A program made the translations under genes and the position numbers. From the NCBI RefSeq assembly GCF_001440475.1, contig NZ_LLYB01000065.1, positions 75,075 through 127,368 on the forward strand: a stretch of 52,294 nucleotides of DNA, given 5' to 3'. The stretch comes from Bradyrhizobium lablabi. GTDB lineage: Bacteria > Pseudomonadota > Alphaproteobacteria > Rhizobiales > Xanthobacteraceae. The notes under the pieces are model-generated. The model was given only the letters and a program-made list of their open reading frames with translations. It was not told the DNA's origin and did not search any database. Every line of letters starts with the position of its first letter. Positions within the stretch are counted from its first letter, which is position 1. This document shows positions 1 through 8,492 of the stretch, piece after piece.

Positions 1-1185
1 CAGGAACAGATAGCCGTCCTTGTCGAGGTAGCCGACGTCGCCGACGCTGACGAGGCCGTCGCGGCCGGCCTCAGTGCGCGCCTCGGCCTTACCGTGGTAG
101 TCGAAATCCGGAACCGACATCTGCCGCATGAAGATTTCGCCGGGCTCGTTGACGTCGCATAGCTCGCCGTCCGGCCGGAAGATTTTTACCACACCGCCTT
201 CGATGGCGCGGCCGACGGTGCCGGGTTTTGCCAACGCCTCTTCGGCAGAATGCCATACCGGAATGCCGGTTTCGGTCGAGCCGAAATATTCGTTGATGAC
301 CGGCCCCCACCACTCGATCATGGCGCGCTTGACCTGCGGCGGGCAGGGCGCGGCGCCATGCACGATGAAGCGCAGCGACGACAGATCGTAACGTCGCTTC
401 ACCTCATCCGGCAGCCGCAGCAGGCGGACGAACATCGTCGGCACCATGTGCATGTGGGTGACGCGATGGCGCTCGATCAGCTGCAGCATGTCCTCGGGAT
501 CGAAGCGCGGCTCGAGCACGATGGTGCAGCCGCTGCGGAACGCCAGCATGCCGTAGGAGTTCGGCGCCGAATGGTACATCGGGCCGTTCATCAGGATGAC
601 CTGATCCTCGTTCGGCTTGACGCCATAGGCGATGCCGCCGACCCGCGCGGAGGCCGCGACCTGTTCCGGCGCCATCGGCTTGCGGCGCACGCCCTTGGGC
701 AGGCCCGTCGTGCCCGAGGTATAGAACATTGGCGCGCTGCCGATCGGCGGTTCTCGCGACGGCGCATGCGTGTCGCGCCACTGGTCCCAATCCGTCATGC
801 CATCGGGAACGTGCGTCAGCGCGGGTGCGACATTGAACGCTGCGGCGATTTCCGGTGGCGTTGCCACCACCAGAAGCCTGATATCGGCGGGCAGGCCGCC
901 CCTGATCTGCGGCAGCAGGTCGGCATGGCAGACCAGGATTTTCGCGCCGCTGTCGGCCAGGATGTAGGCGACCTCCTCGGCCTTCAGATGCCAGTTGATA
1001 GGCACCACCGGGCTGCCCAGTGCTGCCGCCGCGCCCGAGACTTCGAAGAACGCAAAATCATTACGCAGCATCATGCCAACGGGCGTGCCGCCACTGATGC
1101 CGAGCGCCCTGAACCCCGTCGCCGCCCGCGCGATGCGGGCGTGGATTTCGGGATAGCTGATCTGGCGTTCGCCGCCGATAATCAT
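1..1185 (-). CDS. AMP-dependent acyl-CoA synthetase, 3' end cut by window edge
   Basis: Member of the ANL superfamily (acyl-CoA synthetase / AMP ligase), which activates a carboxylic acid with ATP and then transfers it to CoA. The 395 codons in the window run leftward off the edge, so the C-terminal lid domain is missing. The reading frame gives MIIGGERQISYPEI at the start, the P-loop-like motif FYTSGTTGLPKGV near residue 153, the adenine motif YFGSTETG near residue 296, and the start of the hinge region (VGDVGYLDKDGYLF) at the very edge. The chosen ATG has GGAGAAG about 6 nt upstream. The gene lies 18 bp after the substrate-binding protein gene and is probably the last known member of a leftward operon. 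The substrate cannot be told from sequence; a medium-chain or aromatic acid is possible. Confidence 0.88.
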   Translation of the reverse strand, partial: MIIGGERQISYPEIHARIARAATGFRALGISGGTPVGMMLRNDFAFFEVSGAAAALGSPVVPINWHLKAEEVAYILADSGAKILVCHADLLPQIRGGLPADIRLLVVATPPEIAAAFNVAPALTHVPDGMTDWDQWRDTHAPSREPPIGSAPMFYTSGTTGLPKGVRRKPMAPEQVAASARVGGIAYGVKPNEDQVILMNGPMYHSAPNSYGMLAFRSGCTIVLEPRFDPEDMLQLIERHRVTHMHMVPTMFVRLLRLPDEVKRRYDLSSLRFIVHGAAPCPPQVKRAMIEWWGPVINEYFGSTETGIPVWHSAEEALAKPGTVGRAIEGGVVKIFRPDGELCDVNEPGEIFMRQMSVPDFDYHGKAEARTEAGRDGLVSVGDVGYLDKDGYLFL

Positions 1186-1203
1186 GGCAGACTTCTCCAA
1201 TTC

Positions 1204-2406
1204 TTACGGTTCCTGGTCTTCGATCAGATCGCCAAAGCCAACCCAGCTCTTGCCGTCGAAGCGTTGCATCCGAAGCTGCTGGAACAGCAAATAGTCGTCA
1301 GGGCCGGTCGTCACGGTGATACCGGGCAGCAGCAGCGGCAGCGAGACCTTGTTCAGCGAGGTCGCCTTTTTCAAGACGTTAGCACGGCTCAGATCGTCGC
1401 CGCACGCGCGCAGCACGTGCGCCAGCAACGTCAGGCTGGTGTAGCCGCTGGCATAGGTGGTGTCGTGCGGATCGGCCGAAGGCATGTACTGCTTCATGAA
1501 GGCGAAATACTCCTTCACGTCGGCATCGTCGGCCCATTGCGGATCGTTGATGTTCTTCAGATAGGCCGCTGAGACCAGTCCGGTCGCGTTTTCCAGCCCT
1601 GCGGGCGTCAGGATCGTCGCGATCGAGGTCACTGACGTCGGCACCAGGAACAGGTCCGGCTTAAAGCCCATCTCGGCGCTCCGGCGGATCATCTGCGAGC
1701 CGAACTTGCCGATCGCGACGCCAAAGAACACGTTGGCGCCGGAGGCCTTCAGCGTGGCGAGTTGCGAATCGATCGTCGGCTGCGTGGCCTCGTAGACCGC
1801 TTCGGCCACGATCATGCTGGCCGCCTTGTCGCCGAGGCCGCGCTTGAACGCGGAGACATAGTCGCGGCCGAAATCGTCGTTCTGCGACAGGATCGCGATC
1901 TTCGCGTCGGGCTTGGTGCGCAGCACATGCTTGGCATAGATGACGCCTTCAGAATGGTACGAGGCCATCCCGCCCATCGTCCATGGGAAATGCTTCGGAT
2001 CGGCCCATTTGCTGGCGCCGGTGGTGATGAAGAGCTGCGGCACCTTCTTGCCGTTCAGGTAGCGGTGGACCGCGCTGTTGGTCGCCGTGCCGAGCGACCC
2101 GAACACCAGCAGCACCTCGTCCTGCTCGACCAGCCGGCGGGTCTGTTCGACGGTCTTGGGCGGCGAATAGGCGTCGTCGAGGCTGTGCAGCTTGAGTTTG
2201 CGGCCGCCGATGCCGCCTTCGGCATTCACCTTGTCGAAATAGGCTTGGGCAACCTTGCCAAGGCCGGAATAGCTCGACAGCGGACCGCTATAGGGCATGG
2301 TCTGGCCGATCAGGATTTCGTCAGCAGTAACGCCGTTGTCGGCGCGGGCCGTGCTGGCCGCGAACGCCAGAAGCCCGACGCAACACATCGCAATGGCTCT
2401 CATCAT
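1204..2406 (-). CDS. ABC transporter substrate-binding protein, branched-chain amino-acid (LivK) type
   Basis: Periplasmic binding protein of about 400 residues, the usual size for the type 1 periplasmic-binding family (Peripla_BP_6). A signal peptide is clear: MMRAIAMCCVGLLAFAASTARA with cleavage after ARA. The mature protein starts with the typical TADEILIGQTMPYSGPLSSY segment, followed by NAEGGIGGRKL and YDDAYSPPKT-like motifs of this family. The start is supported by AGGGAGTGAG immediately before the ATG. No permease or ATPase genes are next to it, so it either works with a transporter encoded elsewhere or serves as an orphan sensor. Such orphan binding proteins beside acyl-CoA ligases are common in Bradyrhizobium. 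The ligand is unknown; the neighbours suggest an organic acid or aromatic compound rather than leucine. Confidence 0.88.
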   Translation of the reverse strand: MMRAIAMCCVGLLAFAASTARADNGVTADEILIGQTMPYSGPLSSYSGLGKVAQAYFDKVNAEGGIGGRKLKLHSLDDAYSPPKTVEQTRRLVEQDEVLLVFGSLGTATNSAVHRYLNGKKVPQLFITTGASKWADPKHFPWTMGGMASYHSEGVIYAKHVLRTKPDAKIAILSQNDDFGRDYVSAFKRGLGDKAASMIVAEAVYEATQPTIDSQLATLKASGANVFFGVAIGKFGSQMIRRSAEMGFKPDLFLVPTSVTSIATILTPAGLENATGLVSAAYLKNINDPQWADDADVKEYFAFMKQYMPSADPHDTTYASGYTSLTLLAHVLRACGDDLSRANVLKKATSLNKVSLPLLLPGITVTTGPDDYLLFQQLRMQRFDGKSWVGFGDLIEDQEP

Positions 2407-2450
2407 CTCACTCCCTGTTTTGTTTGGTTGTTTGTTGAAGCCGGCGTGTC

Positions 2451-3425
2451 TTACGCACGCGCTCGCTTGAGGAAGTCGCCGCTGGCGTCTGCGAATTCGG
2501 CCTTCAACCGCTCCACCAGCTCGGCAACCGGCGGCGCATCCGCGATCTGGCCGATGCCCTGGCCGGAGCCCCAGATGTCGCGCCAGGCCTTGGCCTTGGT
2601 GTTGCCGCCGGAGCCGAAATTCATTTTCGACTTGTCGCTGAGCGGCAGATTGTCGGGATCGAGGCCCGCGGCCACGATCGAGGGGCCGAGATAATTGCCG
2701 TGCACGCCGGTGAACAGGTTGGAATAGACGATGTCGTGTGCGGCGTGTTCGACCAGCGCGGCCTTGTAGGCCGGGTCGGCGTTGGCTTCGGCGGTCGCGA
2801 TGAAGCGCGTGCCCATGTAGGCCGCATCAGCGCCGAGCGCGAGCGCCGATGCAATGCCCCAGCCGTCCGAGATTGCGCCTGACAGCAGCACGGTGCCCTT
2901 GAACCACTGCTTCACCTCGCGCAGCAGCGCGAATGGCGACAGCGTGCCGGCATGGCCGCCGGCGCCGGCGCAAACCAGGATCAGGCCATCGACCCCATGC
3001 TCGGCCGCTTTGCGCGCATGCTTGACGTTAATCACATCGTGGAACACGACGCCGCCATAGGAATGCGCGGCCTCGACGATTTCGACCGGCGGGCGCAGCG
3101 AGGTGATGATGATCGGAACCTTGTGCTTTACGCAGGTCTCCATGTCTTTCATCAGCCGGTCGTTGGAAGCGTGACAGATCTGGTTGACCGCGTAGGGCGC
3201 GACCTTCTTCTCCGGATGCAGCACCTTGTACTCGCCGAGTTCGTTCTCGATGCGGGTCAGCCATTCGCCGAGTCTTTCGACCGGTCGCGCGTTCAGCGCC
3301 GGGAACGAGCCGACGATGCCGGCCTTGCACTGGGCGATCACGAGCTCGGGCCCGGAGACGATGAACAGCGGCGAGCCGACCACCGGCAGTTCGAGCGAAT
3401 TGGCAAGCGAAGCGGGCAACGGCAT
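2451..3425 (-). CDS. Nitronate monooxygenase-family flavoprotein (2-nitropropane dioxygenase-like)
   Basis: FMN-dependent TIM-barrel enzyme of the NMO / 2-nitropropane dioxygenase family, 324 aa from the preferred start. The segments GVDGLILVCAGAGGHAGTLS and LSGAISDGWGIASALALGADAAYMGTRF are the characteristic phosphate- and FMN-binding loops of this fold. An upstream in-frame ATG at 3467 exists, but the ATG at 3425 has AGGGAGAG about 7 nt upstream and starts with MPLPASLANSLELPVVGSP, which matches the family's usual N terminus. It is the first gene of the leftward operon with the binding protein and the acyl-CoA synthetase. Family members oxidise nitronates, but many annotated ones are enoyl-ACP or quinone reductases, so the substrate is open. 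Confidence 0.87.
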   Translation of the reverse strand: MPLPASLANSLELPVVGSPLFIVSGPELVIAQCKAGIVGSFPALNARPVERLGEWLTRIENELGEYKVLHPEKKVAPYAVNQICHASNDRLMKDMETCVKHKVPIIITSLRPPVEIVEAAHSYGGVVFHDVINVKHARKAAEHGVDGLILVCAGAGGHAGTLSPFALLREVKQWFKGTVLLSGAISDGWGIASALALGADAAYMGTRFIATAEANADPAYKAALVEHAAHDIVYSNLFTGVHGNYLGPSIVAAGLDPDNLPLSDKSKMNFGSGGNTKAKAWRDIWGSGQGIGQIADAPPVAELVERLKAEFADASGDFLKRARA

Positions 3426-3569
3426 TCGGTCTCTCCCTTTGCAACGCCAAGCCGGCGGTGCCGGCACGCGTCGATCAATGTTGATTTGAGGACGCCGGGC
3501 CGGGCGGAGCCGCTGGCCGGGGCGCTATCTATTGGGTCCCATTATAGGGCTGGACGGCACGTCCCGGCC

Positions 3570-3583
3570 GTTCAATATTGAAC
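3570..3583. promoter_or_regulatory. Perfect palindrome, candidate LysR operator
   Basis: GTTCAATATTGAAC is a perfect 14-bp dyad lying between the divergent nitronate monooxygenase and LysR genes. LysR-type regulators usually bind T-N11-A dyads in such divergent intergenic regions, and the dyad with its flank contains one (T at 3572, A at 3584). The assignment as the operator of the adjacent regulator is inference. Confidence 0.45.
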
Positions 3584-3629
3584 AGGCAATCAGTCAGGAA
3601 TGAACAGAGCGCCGAAGAACGAGGAGCCG

Positions 3630-4517
3630 ATGGACTGGGACCTGTGCAAGACCTTCGTCGCCGTGGCCGAGACCCGCAGCTTCGCCGCCGCCGCGCGCCG
3701 ATTGCGCTCCAGTCATCCGACGGTCGGCCGCAAGATCGCCGAGCTGGAAGGCCAGCTCGGCATTCCCCTGTTCGCGCGCTCGAATGATGGTCTTTCGCTG
3801 ACGGCGCAGGGCCGCAAATTTCGCGAGCATGTCGAGGCAATGGCGGCGGCGGCGCTGCGTGCGGAAGCCGCGGTGTCGGCGACGGGGGCGCAGGCGCGCG
3901 GCGTCGTCAAACTGTCGATTGGTTCGACGCTTGCCTCGCACTGGCTGATGCCGAAGCTCGGTCCGTTCCTGCGCGCGCATGACCATATCCAGCTCGAGAT
4001 CATCACCCATCCCTATCCGGCCAGCGTTCGCCGCCGCGAGGCCGACGTCGTGCTGCGGCCGGTGGACAGCGGTGAAGAGAATTTGATCGGCCGCAAGATC
4101 GGCCGGCTCGGCACCGGCTTCTACGCCTCGCGCGATTACGCGGCGCTGCGGCGCCTGCCCGAACGGCGCGACGAATGGAAGGGCCACAGCGTCATCGGCT
4201 TCGCCGACCGGTTGTCCAACGAACGTCTGGCGCGCTGGAGCGACGCAATCACGCGGCAGGGCTCGATGGTGATGCGATGTTCCTCGCAAGGCGACATGCT
4301 CGCCGCCGCCCGCGCGGGTCTCGGGATATCGACGCTGTCCTGCTTTGTCGCCGCCGCCTATCCCGAACTCGTTCGCGTCGCGCCGCAGAAACTCGTCAGC
4401 GTGGCCGATCTCTGGCTGCTGGCGCATCCCGATCTCGTCGATCTCCCCGCGGTGCGCGCCGTGATCGATTTCGTCACGGCTTGCGCGCGCGAGGACCGGG
4501 TGAAGTTACGGGGGTAG
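3630..4517 (+). CDS. LysR-family transcriptional regulator
   Basis: 295-residue LysR regulator. The N-terminal winged helix-turn-helix is plain (MDWDLCKTFVAVAETRSFAA, then SHPTVGRKIAELEGQLG and LFARS), followed by a linker helix and a periplasmic-binding-like effector domain beginning VVKLSIGSTLASHWLMP. An earlier in-frame ATG at 3600 exists, but the ATG at 3630 has GAGGAG at ideal spacing and gives the normal family start. It is divergent from the nitronate monooxygenase operon with about 200 bp between starts, and therefore probably controls that operon and itself. The effector is not predictable. Confidence 0.9.
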   Translation: MDWDLCKTFVAVAETRSFAAAARRLRSSHPTVGRKIAELEGQLGIPLFARSNDGLSLTAQGRKFREHVEAMAAAALRAEAAVSATGAQARGVVKLSIGSTLASHWLMPKLGPFLRAHDHIQLEIITHPYPASVRRREADVVLRPVDSGEENLIGRKIGRLGTGFYASRDYAALRRLPERRDEWKGHSVIGFADRLSNERLARWSDAITRQGSMVMRCSSQGDMLAAARAGLGISTLSCFVAAAYPELVRVAPQKLVSVADLWLLAHPDLVDLPAVRAVIDFVTACAREDRVKLRG

Positions 4518-4628
4518 AGGCGGAATGAAAACGATGCGCCGGAGCGTAGCAACGAGCGGCCCCAATTCTACTTTGCATGGGGTTGTTTTCGAGATTTTGT
4601 GTCCAGGCGCCGTCGCGAGACGTGCGGC

Positions 4629-5276
4629 CTACTTCGCCAGCACGCCCTCGCGCTTCTTCAGCACGCGATAATAGCTCCACCACAGATGCGCCGCGGCGCC
4701 GCGTAAGGGACGCCAGGGCTCGGCCAGCGGCGCCATCTGCTTGGCCGTCGGACGGGCCTGCAGGCCGAGCCCGACCTTGACCGCTTCCTGTATGGCGATA
4801 TCGCCGGCCGGCCAGGCATCGCCATGGCCGAGGCAGAACAGCAGATAGACGTCGGCGGTCCACGGCCCGATGCCGTGCAGCGCGATCAGGGTATGATGCG
4901 CGGCATCCGCATCTTCCTCGGCCAGCACCTCGAGGTTCAGCCGTTCGGCGGCGAGTTCGCGCGCGATATTCTTCAGGGTCTTGATCTTGGCGGCCGAAAG
5001 CCCGAGACGGCCGAGCCGGTCGGCGCGCGCCTTGCCGATGGCGTGATGATCGAACGGATCGAACGCGGCCGTCAGCCGCGCCCAGATCGCGCCCGCGCTC
5101 GCGGTAGACAATTGCTGCCCGCAGACGATCGCCGCCAGCCCGGCGAATCCCGGCTCGCGCTGCCGCAGCGCCGGCATGCCGGTCAGTTCGAGGATCGGCT
5201 TCAGCCGCCCATCCTGCTTGACCAGCGCGTGAACGGCGTCTTCGAGGTCGGACTGGCTGTTGAGGTGAACGGTCAT
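4629..5276 (-). CDS. DNA-3-methyladenine glycosylase II (AlkA-type, HhH-GPD)
   Basis: Base-excision repair glycosylase of the helix-hairpin-helix GPD superfamily, 215 aa from the chosen ATG, shorter than E. coli AlkA because the N-terminal beta domain is missing. The hairpin is LIALHGIGPWTADVYLL and the catalytic aspartate is the D of WPAGDIAIQ, at the standard distance. The region AAIVCGQQLSTASAGAIWARL matches the family's substrate-pocket helix. An alternative start at 5306 adds ten residues (MPGRDQEDSI); MTVHLNSQSD is preferred by similarity. No iron-sulfur cysteines follow the domain, so it is not an EndoIII or MutY type. It is convergent with the LysR gene. Confidence 0.88.
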   Translation of the reverse strand: MTVHLNSQSDLEDAVHALVKQDGRLKPILELTGMPALRQREPGFAGLAAIVCGQQLSTASAGAIWARLTAAFDPFDHHAIGKARADRLGRLGLSAAKIKTLKNIARELAAERLNLEVLAEEDADAAHHTLIALHGIGPWTADVYLLFCLGHGDAWPAGDIAIQEAVKVGLGLQARPTAKQMAPLAEPWRPLRGAAAHLWWSYYRVLKKREGVLAK

Positions 5277-5409
5277 GATGGAATCTTCTTGGTCACGGCC
5301 GGGCATGGTAATCTGCCTTGCGCAGACTGCGAATAGCCGTCTGCGATATCAGGCTGTCGATATCTTTCTGCCTCGGCGGACAGGTCATGGCCCGCTCTGA
5401 GCTGGAAAG

Positions 5410-6267
5410 ATGAGTTTGAGAAGCATCCCAGGCGAAATGGATGGCGAGAAGGTCGCGCTTATCGATGCGCTGCTCGACCGCATCGCGGACGAACATGGCG
5501 TATTTCTGCCGCTTGCCATTGAGAGCGGAAGCCGCGCATGGGGCTTTTCCTCGCCCGACAGCGACTATGATTGTCGCTTCGTCTTTGTGCGGCGTATTGC
5601 GGAGCACGTCACGCCCTGGCCTGCACGGGATGTGATCGAGTTCCCGCCCGAAGACGACCTCGATGCGAACGGTTGGGATCTTGGCAAGGCGCTCCGGCTG
5701 CTGCTGAAGGGCAATGCGGTGATCGTGGAGTGGTTGCGCTCGCCGGTTGTCTATCGCGGGCAAGCCTGGTTCCGCGACGGCTTCCTGGAGTTCGCCCGGC
5801 ATGCCGCGACCCGCGAAGCCATTGGTCGCCACTATCTCCATCTTGGTGAACGCCAGAGGCGGGTCTACTTTGGCGATGGGACGCGCGTGGCGCAGAAGAA
5901 GATCTTCTACGCCTTGCGCCCGGCGGCGACGCTGCGCTGGCTGCGGATGCGGCCGCGCGAAGCCATCGCACCGATGCACTTTCCCACGCTCATGGCGGAA
6001 TGCGATCCGCCGGCCGCGTTGGAGAGGGAGGTTGCCGAACTCATGAGCCGCAAGCTGGTCACGCGCGAGCTTGGGGCAGCTCCGCTGCCTCCCGTCGTCG
6101 CGAGCTTCATCGATTCGGAATTCCAATTGGCGAGGGCATCGTTTGAGGGCGGTCGCGCGCGGGCGTCCGAAGAAGTCGTCGCGCAGGCCGAACGATTCTA
6201 CCGGGCGGTCGTCGAACGCCTGGAGCGGGAGTGCGACGGCGGTCCGGCTATGGCGAGGCCCGCCTGA
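5410..6267 (+). CDS. Nucleotidyltransferase, RlaP / pol-beta-like family
   Basis: 285-residue protein with the pol-beta nucleotidyltransferase signature: ESGSRAWGF followed by SPDSDYDCRFVFV, where GSR and the DxD (DYD) make the nucleotide and metal site. The length and later motifs (NAVIVEWLRSPVVY, KKIFYALRPAATLRWL) match the family sometimes called RlaP, first linked to RNA-ligase repair operons. The activity is presumably nucleotidyl transfer to an RNA or protein end, with the target unknown. The stop TGA overlaps the ATG of the glutamyl-Q synthetase gene (TGATG at 6265-6269), so the two are translationally coupled. An internal ATG at 5437 is an alternative start. Confidence 0.82.
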   Translation: MSLRSIPGEMDGEKVALIDALLDRIADEHGVFLPLAIESGSRAWGFSSPDSDYDCRFVFVRRIAEHVTPWPARDVIEFPPEDDLDANGWDLGKALRLLLKGNAVIVEWLRSPVVYRGQAWFRDGFLEFARHAATREAIGRHYLHLGERQRRVYFGDGTRVAQKKIFYALRPAATLRWLRMRPREAIAPMHFPTLMAECDPPAALEREVAELMSRKLVTRELGAAPLPPVVASFIDSEFQLARASFEGGRARASEEVVAQAERFYRAVVERLERECDGGPAMARPA

Positions 6268-7142
6268 TGCCGCCACCCGTTTTCCGATTTGCCCCCAGCC
6301 CGAACGGCTACCTCCATCTCGGCCACGCCTATTCGGCGCTGCTGAGTTTCGATCTCGCGCGGGCGAATGGCGGTCGGTTCCTGCTGCGGATCGAGGATAT
6401 CGATGCGGCCAGGTGCCGGCCGGAATTCGAGGCTGCTATCTATGAGGACCTCGCCTGGCTCGGGATTTCCTGGGAAACGCCCGTGCGGCGTCAATCGGAG
6501 CATTTTGCGCGCTACCGGGAAGCGGTCGAGACCTTGGCAGGCCTCGGCCTGATCTACCCGAGTTTCGAGAGCCGTGCGGAAATCGCCCGCCTGGTCGCTC
6601 AGCGCGAAGCCGGCGCGCCCTGGCCGCGCGATCCCGATGGGGCGCCGCTCTATCCGGGGGACGCGAAATCGCTGCCGCCGGACCGGCGCCAGCAGTTGAT
6701 CGCGGAGGGCGTGCCTTACGCGCTGCGGCTCGACATGCCAAAAGCGCTCGCGCGCACGGAGGAACTGGCCTGGCAGGAAGACGGCTCAGGCCCCGGCGGC
6801 GAGAGCGGCATCGTTGCCGCGCACCCGGAGGCGTGGGGCGACGTCATCCTGGCGCGCAAGGAGACGCCGACGAGCTATCATTTGTCCGTCGTGATCGACG
6901 ATGCCCTGCAGGGCGTGACCTCTGTGGTGCGGGGGCAGGACCTGTTCTGGTCGACCAGCGTGCATCTTTTGTTGCAGCGGCTGCTCGGTATCCCGCAACC
7001 GGCCTATCGGCATCATCGGCTCGTTGCCGATTCGTCGGGGCAAAAGCTGTCGAAATCGACTGCTGCCACCGGGTTGCGCGAATTGCGCGGGGAGGGCGCC
7101 ACGCCGGCCGATATCAGGCGCATCGTCGGATTGTCGGAATAG
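6267..7142 (+). CDS. gluQRS: Glutamyl-Q tRNA(Asp) synthetase (GluQRS)
   Basis: 291 aa, the usual length for GluQRS, a truncated glutamyl-tRNA synthetase that attaches glutamate to queuosine 34 of tRNA(Asp). The class I motifs are present: HLGH at residues 17-20 (HIGH) and KLSKS near the C terminus (KMSKS), with RIEDID for the amino-acid pocket. No anticodon-binding domain follows, as expected. The zinc knuckle is not conserved: where E. coli YadB-type enzymes have C-x-C and Y-x3-C, this protein has S99-F-E101 and Y129-PGD-A133. The start was placed at the ATG overlapping the upstream stop, which also removes twelve unrelated residues from the longer frame. Confidence 0.92.
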   Translation: MPPPVFRFAPSPNGYLHLGHAYSALLSFDLARANGGRFLLRIEDIDAARCRPEFEAAIYEDLAWLGISWETPVRRQSEHFARYREAVETLAGLGLIYPSFESRAEIARLVAQREAGAPWPRDPDGAPLYPGDAKSLPPDRRQQLIAEGVPYALRLDMPKALARTEELAWQEDGSGPGGESGIVAAHPEAWGDVILARKETPTSYHLSVVIDDALQGVTSVVRGQDLFWSTSVHLLLQRLLGIPQPAYRHHRLVADSSGQKLSKSTAATGLRELRGEGATPADIRRIVGLSE

Positions 7143-7232
7143 TCCGTACTTCTACTGGGGGTTGCTGCAAAGGTCTCCGTGACTTTGCCCTCGTTCGCGT
7201 GCCATGCTGGTCGCGGCAGAGGAAGGGGGATC

Positions 7233-8492
7233 ATGGCGGCAAAGCGGCGCTTACCAGGCACCACGACAACGGTTAAGAAGCGGCGCGCGAAGAAAAAACG
7301 CGTATCCAGCGCCGCGGCAAAAATGCGCGGTGCGCGCAAGTCTGCCGTAACCGCCTCCGGCATGGTCGAGACCGCGCTGGCCGCCTTCGCGCACGAGGTC
7401 CGCACGCCGCTTACAGGCATTCTGGCGATCAGCAACCTCCTGGCGACCTCTGAACTCGACGAGCGCGAACGGCGCTGGGTCGACACCATCAAGGCGGGTG
7501 CCGAACATCTGGCGAGCCTGGCGACCCTGTTTGTCGACGCCGCGCGCAGCGGCGGTCCCGGCCTGAAGGTCCGGCAGGACTTCTTCGACCTGCGCACGCT
7601 CGCCCGCAATGCCGGCGATTCGCTGACCGGGCGCGCGGCGGCGAAGGGCCTGCAGTCGTCGGTTATCCTCTCCGACAAACTTCCGGGATTTGCGATCGGC
7701 GATGCCGTCCGCCTGCGCGCCGCGGTGGAAAACCTGATCGACAACGCCGTGAAATTCACCGAACAGGGCAGCGTCGCGCTCCAGGTCACGCCCCTGCGCG
7801 CCTCAAAGGGGCGGGTCGCGGTTGCGTTCGCGGTCTCCGACAGCGGGATCGGCCTCACGCTCGGCGAAATCAAGCGCCTGTTCCGGCCGTTTTCGCAGGC
7901 CAATGTCTCTATAGCGTCGCGCTTCGGCGGCGCCGGGCTCGGTCTGTCGTCGGTCAAGCAATTGGCGCGCGCCATGGGCGGCGACATCACCGTGGCGCAA
8001 CGGCGCGGCGGCGGCACCACGTTCACCCTCAACGTGGTGATGTCATCCGCAGACGACGCCATGACCGCGGCATCCGGCGCCAACGGCGAAGGATCGATCG
8101 ATTCGCCGCGGCCGCTGCGCCTGCTCAGCGTCGAAGACAATCCGTTCGGCCGCGTCGTGCTCAATTCGATCCTGACCGAACTCGGTCACCAGGCCGAGTT
8201 CATCGGCCAGGGCGAGGCAGCGCCCGAACGCCTTGCGCAAGGCGCCTTCGATGCGGTGCTGATGGACATGATCCTGCCGGGGATCGACGGCGTCGAGGCC
8301 ATCCGGCGCATTCGCGCGCTGCAAGCCCCGCTCGGGCGTATTCCGATCATCGGCATATCCGGCCGCGGCGAGGACGAGGCTGCGTCGCGCGCCGCCGGCG
8401 CCGATATCTTCCTGGTCAAGCCTGTGTCCCCGCGCGCCTTGGCGACTGCGCTGCATGAAGCGACAGCCCCTTCGGCAATTGCGACTTCATGA
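7233..8492 (+). CDS. Soluble hybrid histidine kinase with C-terminal receiver
   Basis: 419 aa from an ATG preceded by GAGGAAGGGGG. Order of parts: a lysine/arginine-rich tail (residues 5-35), a HisKA domain with the phospho-acceptor in FAHEVRTPLTGIL (H54), an HATPase domain with N box NLIDNAVKF, G1 DSGIG and G2 GGAGLGLS, then a receiver domain from about 296 with phospho-Asp in VLMDMILPG (D345) and Lys396 in FLVKPVS. No transmembrane segment or recognisable sensory domain is visible, so it is probably cytoplasmic. No partner regulator with an output domain is adjacent. The 3' end overlaps the convergent YihY gene by 77 bp. Confidence 0.9.
   Translation: MAAKRRLPGTTTTVKKRRAKKKRVSSAAAKMRGARKSAVTASGMVETALAAFAHEVRTPLTGILAISNLLATSELDERERRWVDTIKAGAEHLASLATLFVDAARSGGPGLKVRQDFFDLRTLARNAGDSLTGRAAAKGLQSSVILSDKLPGFAIGDAVRLRAAVENLIDNAVKFTEQGSVALQVTPLRASKGRVAVAFAVSDSGIGLTLGEIKRLFRPFSQANVSIASRFGGAGLGLSSVKQLARAMGGDITVAQRRGGGTTFTLNVVMSSADDAMTAASGANGEGSIDSPRPLRLLSVEDNPFGRVVLNSILTELGHQAEFIGQGEAAPERLAQGAFDAVLMDMILPGIDGVEAIRRIRALQAPLGRIPIIGISGRGEDEAASRAAGADIFLVKPVSPRALATALHEATAPSAIATS

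Noticed and set aside
1762..2694. Open frame on the plus strand opposite the binding-protein and nitronate monooxygenase genes
   Set aside because: It crosses two confirmed minus-strand genes and shows no protein-like features.
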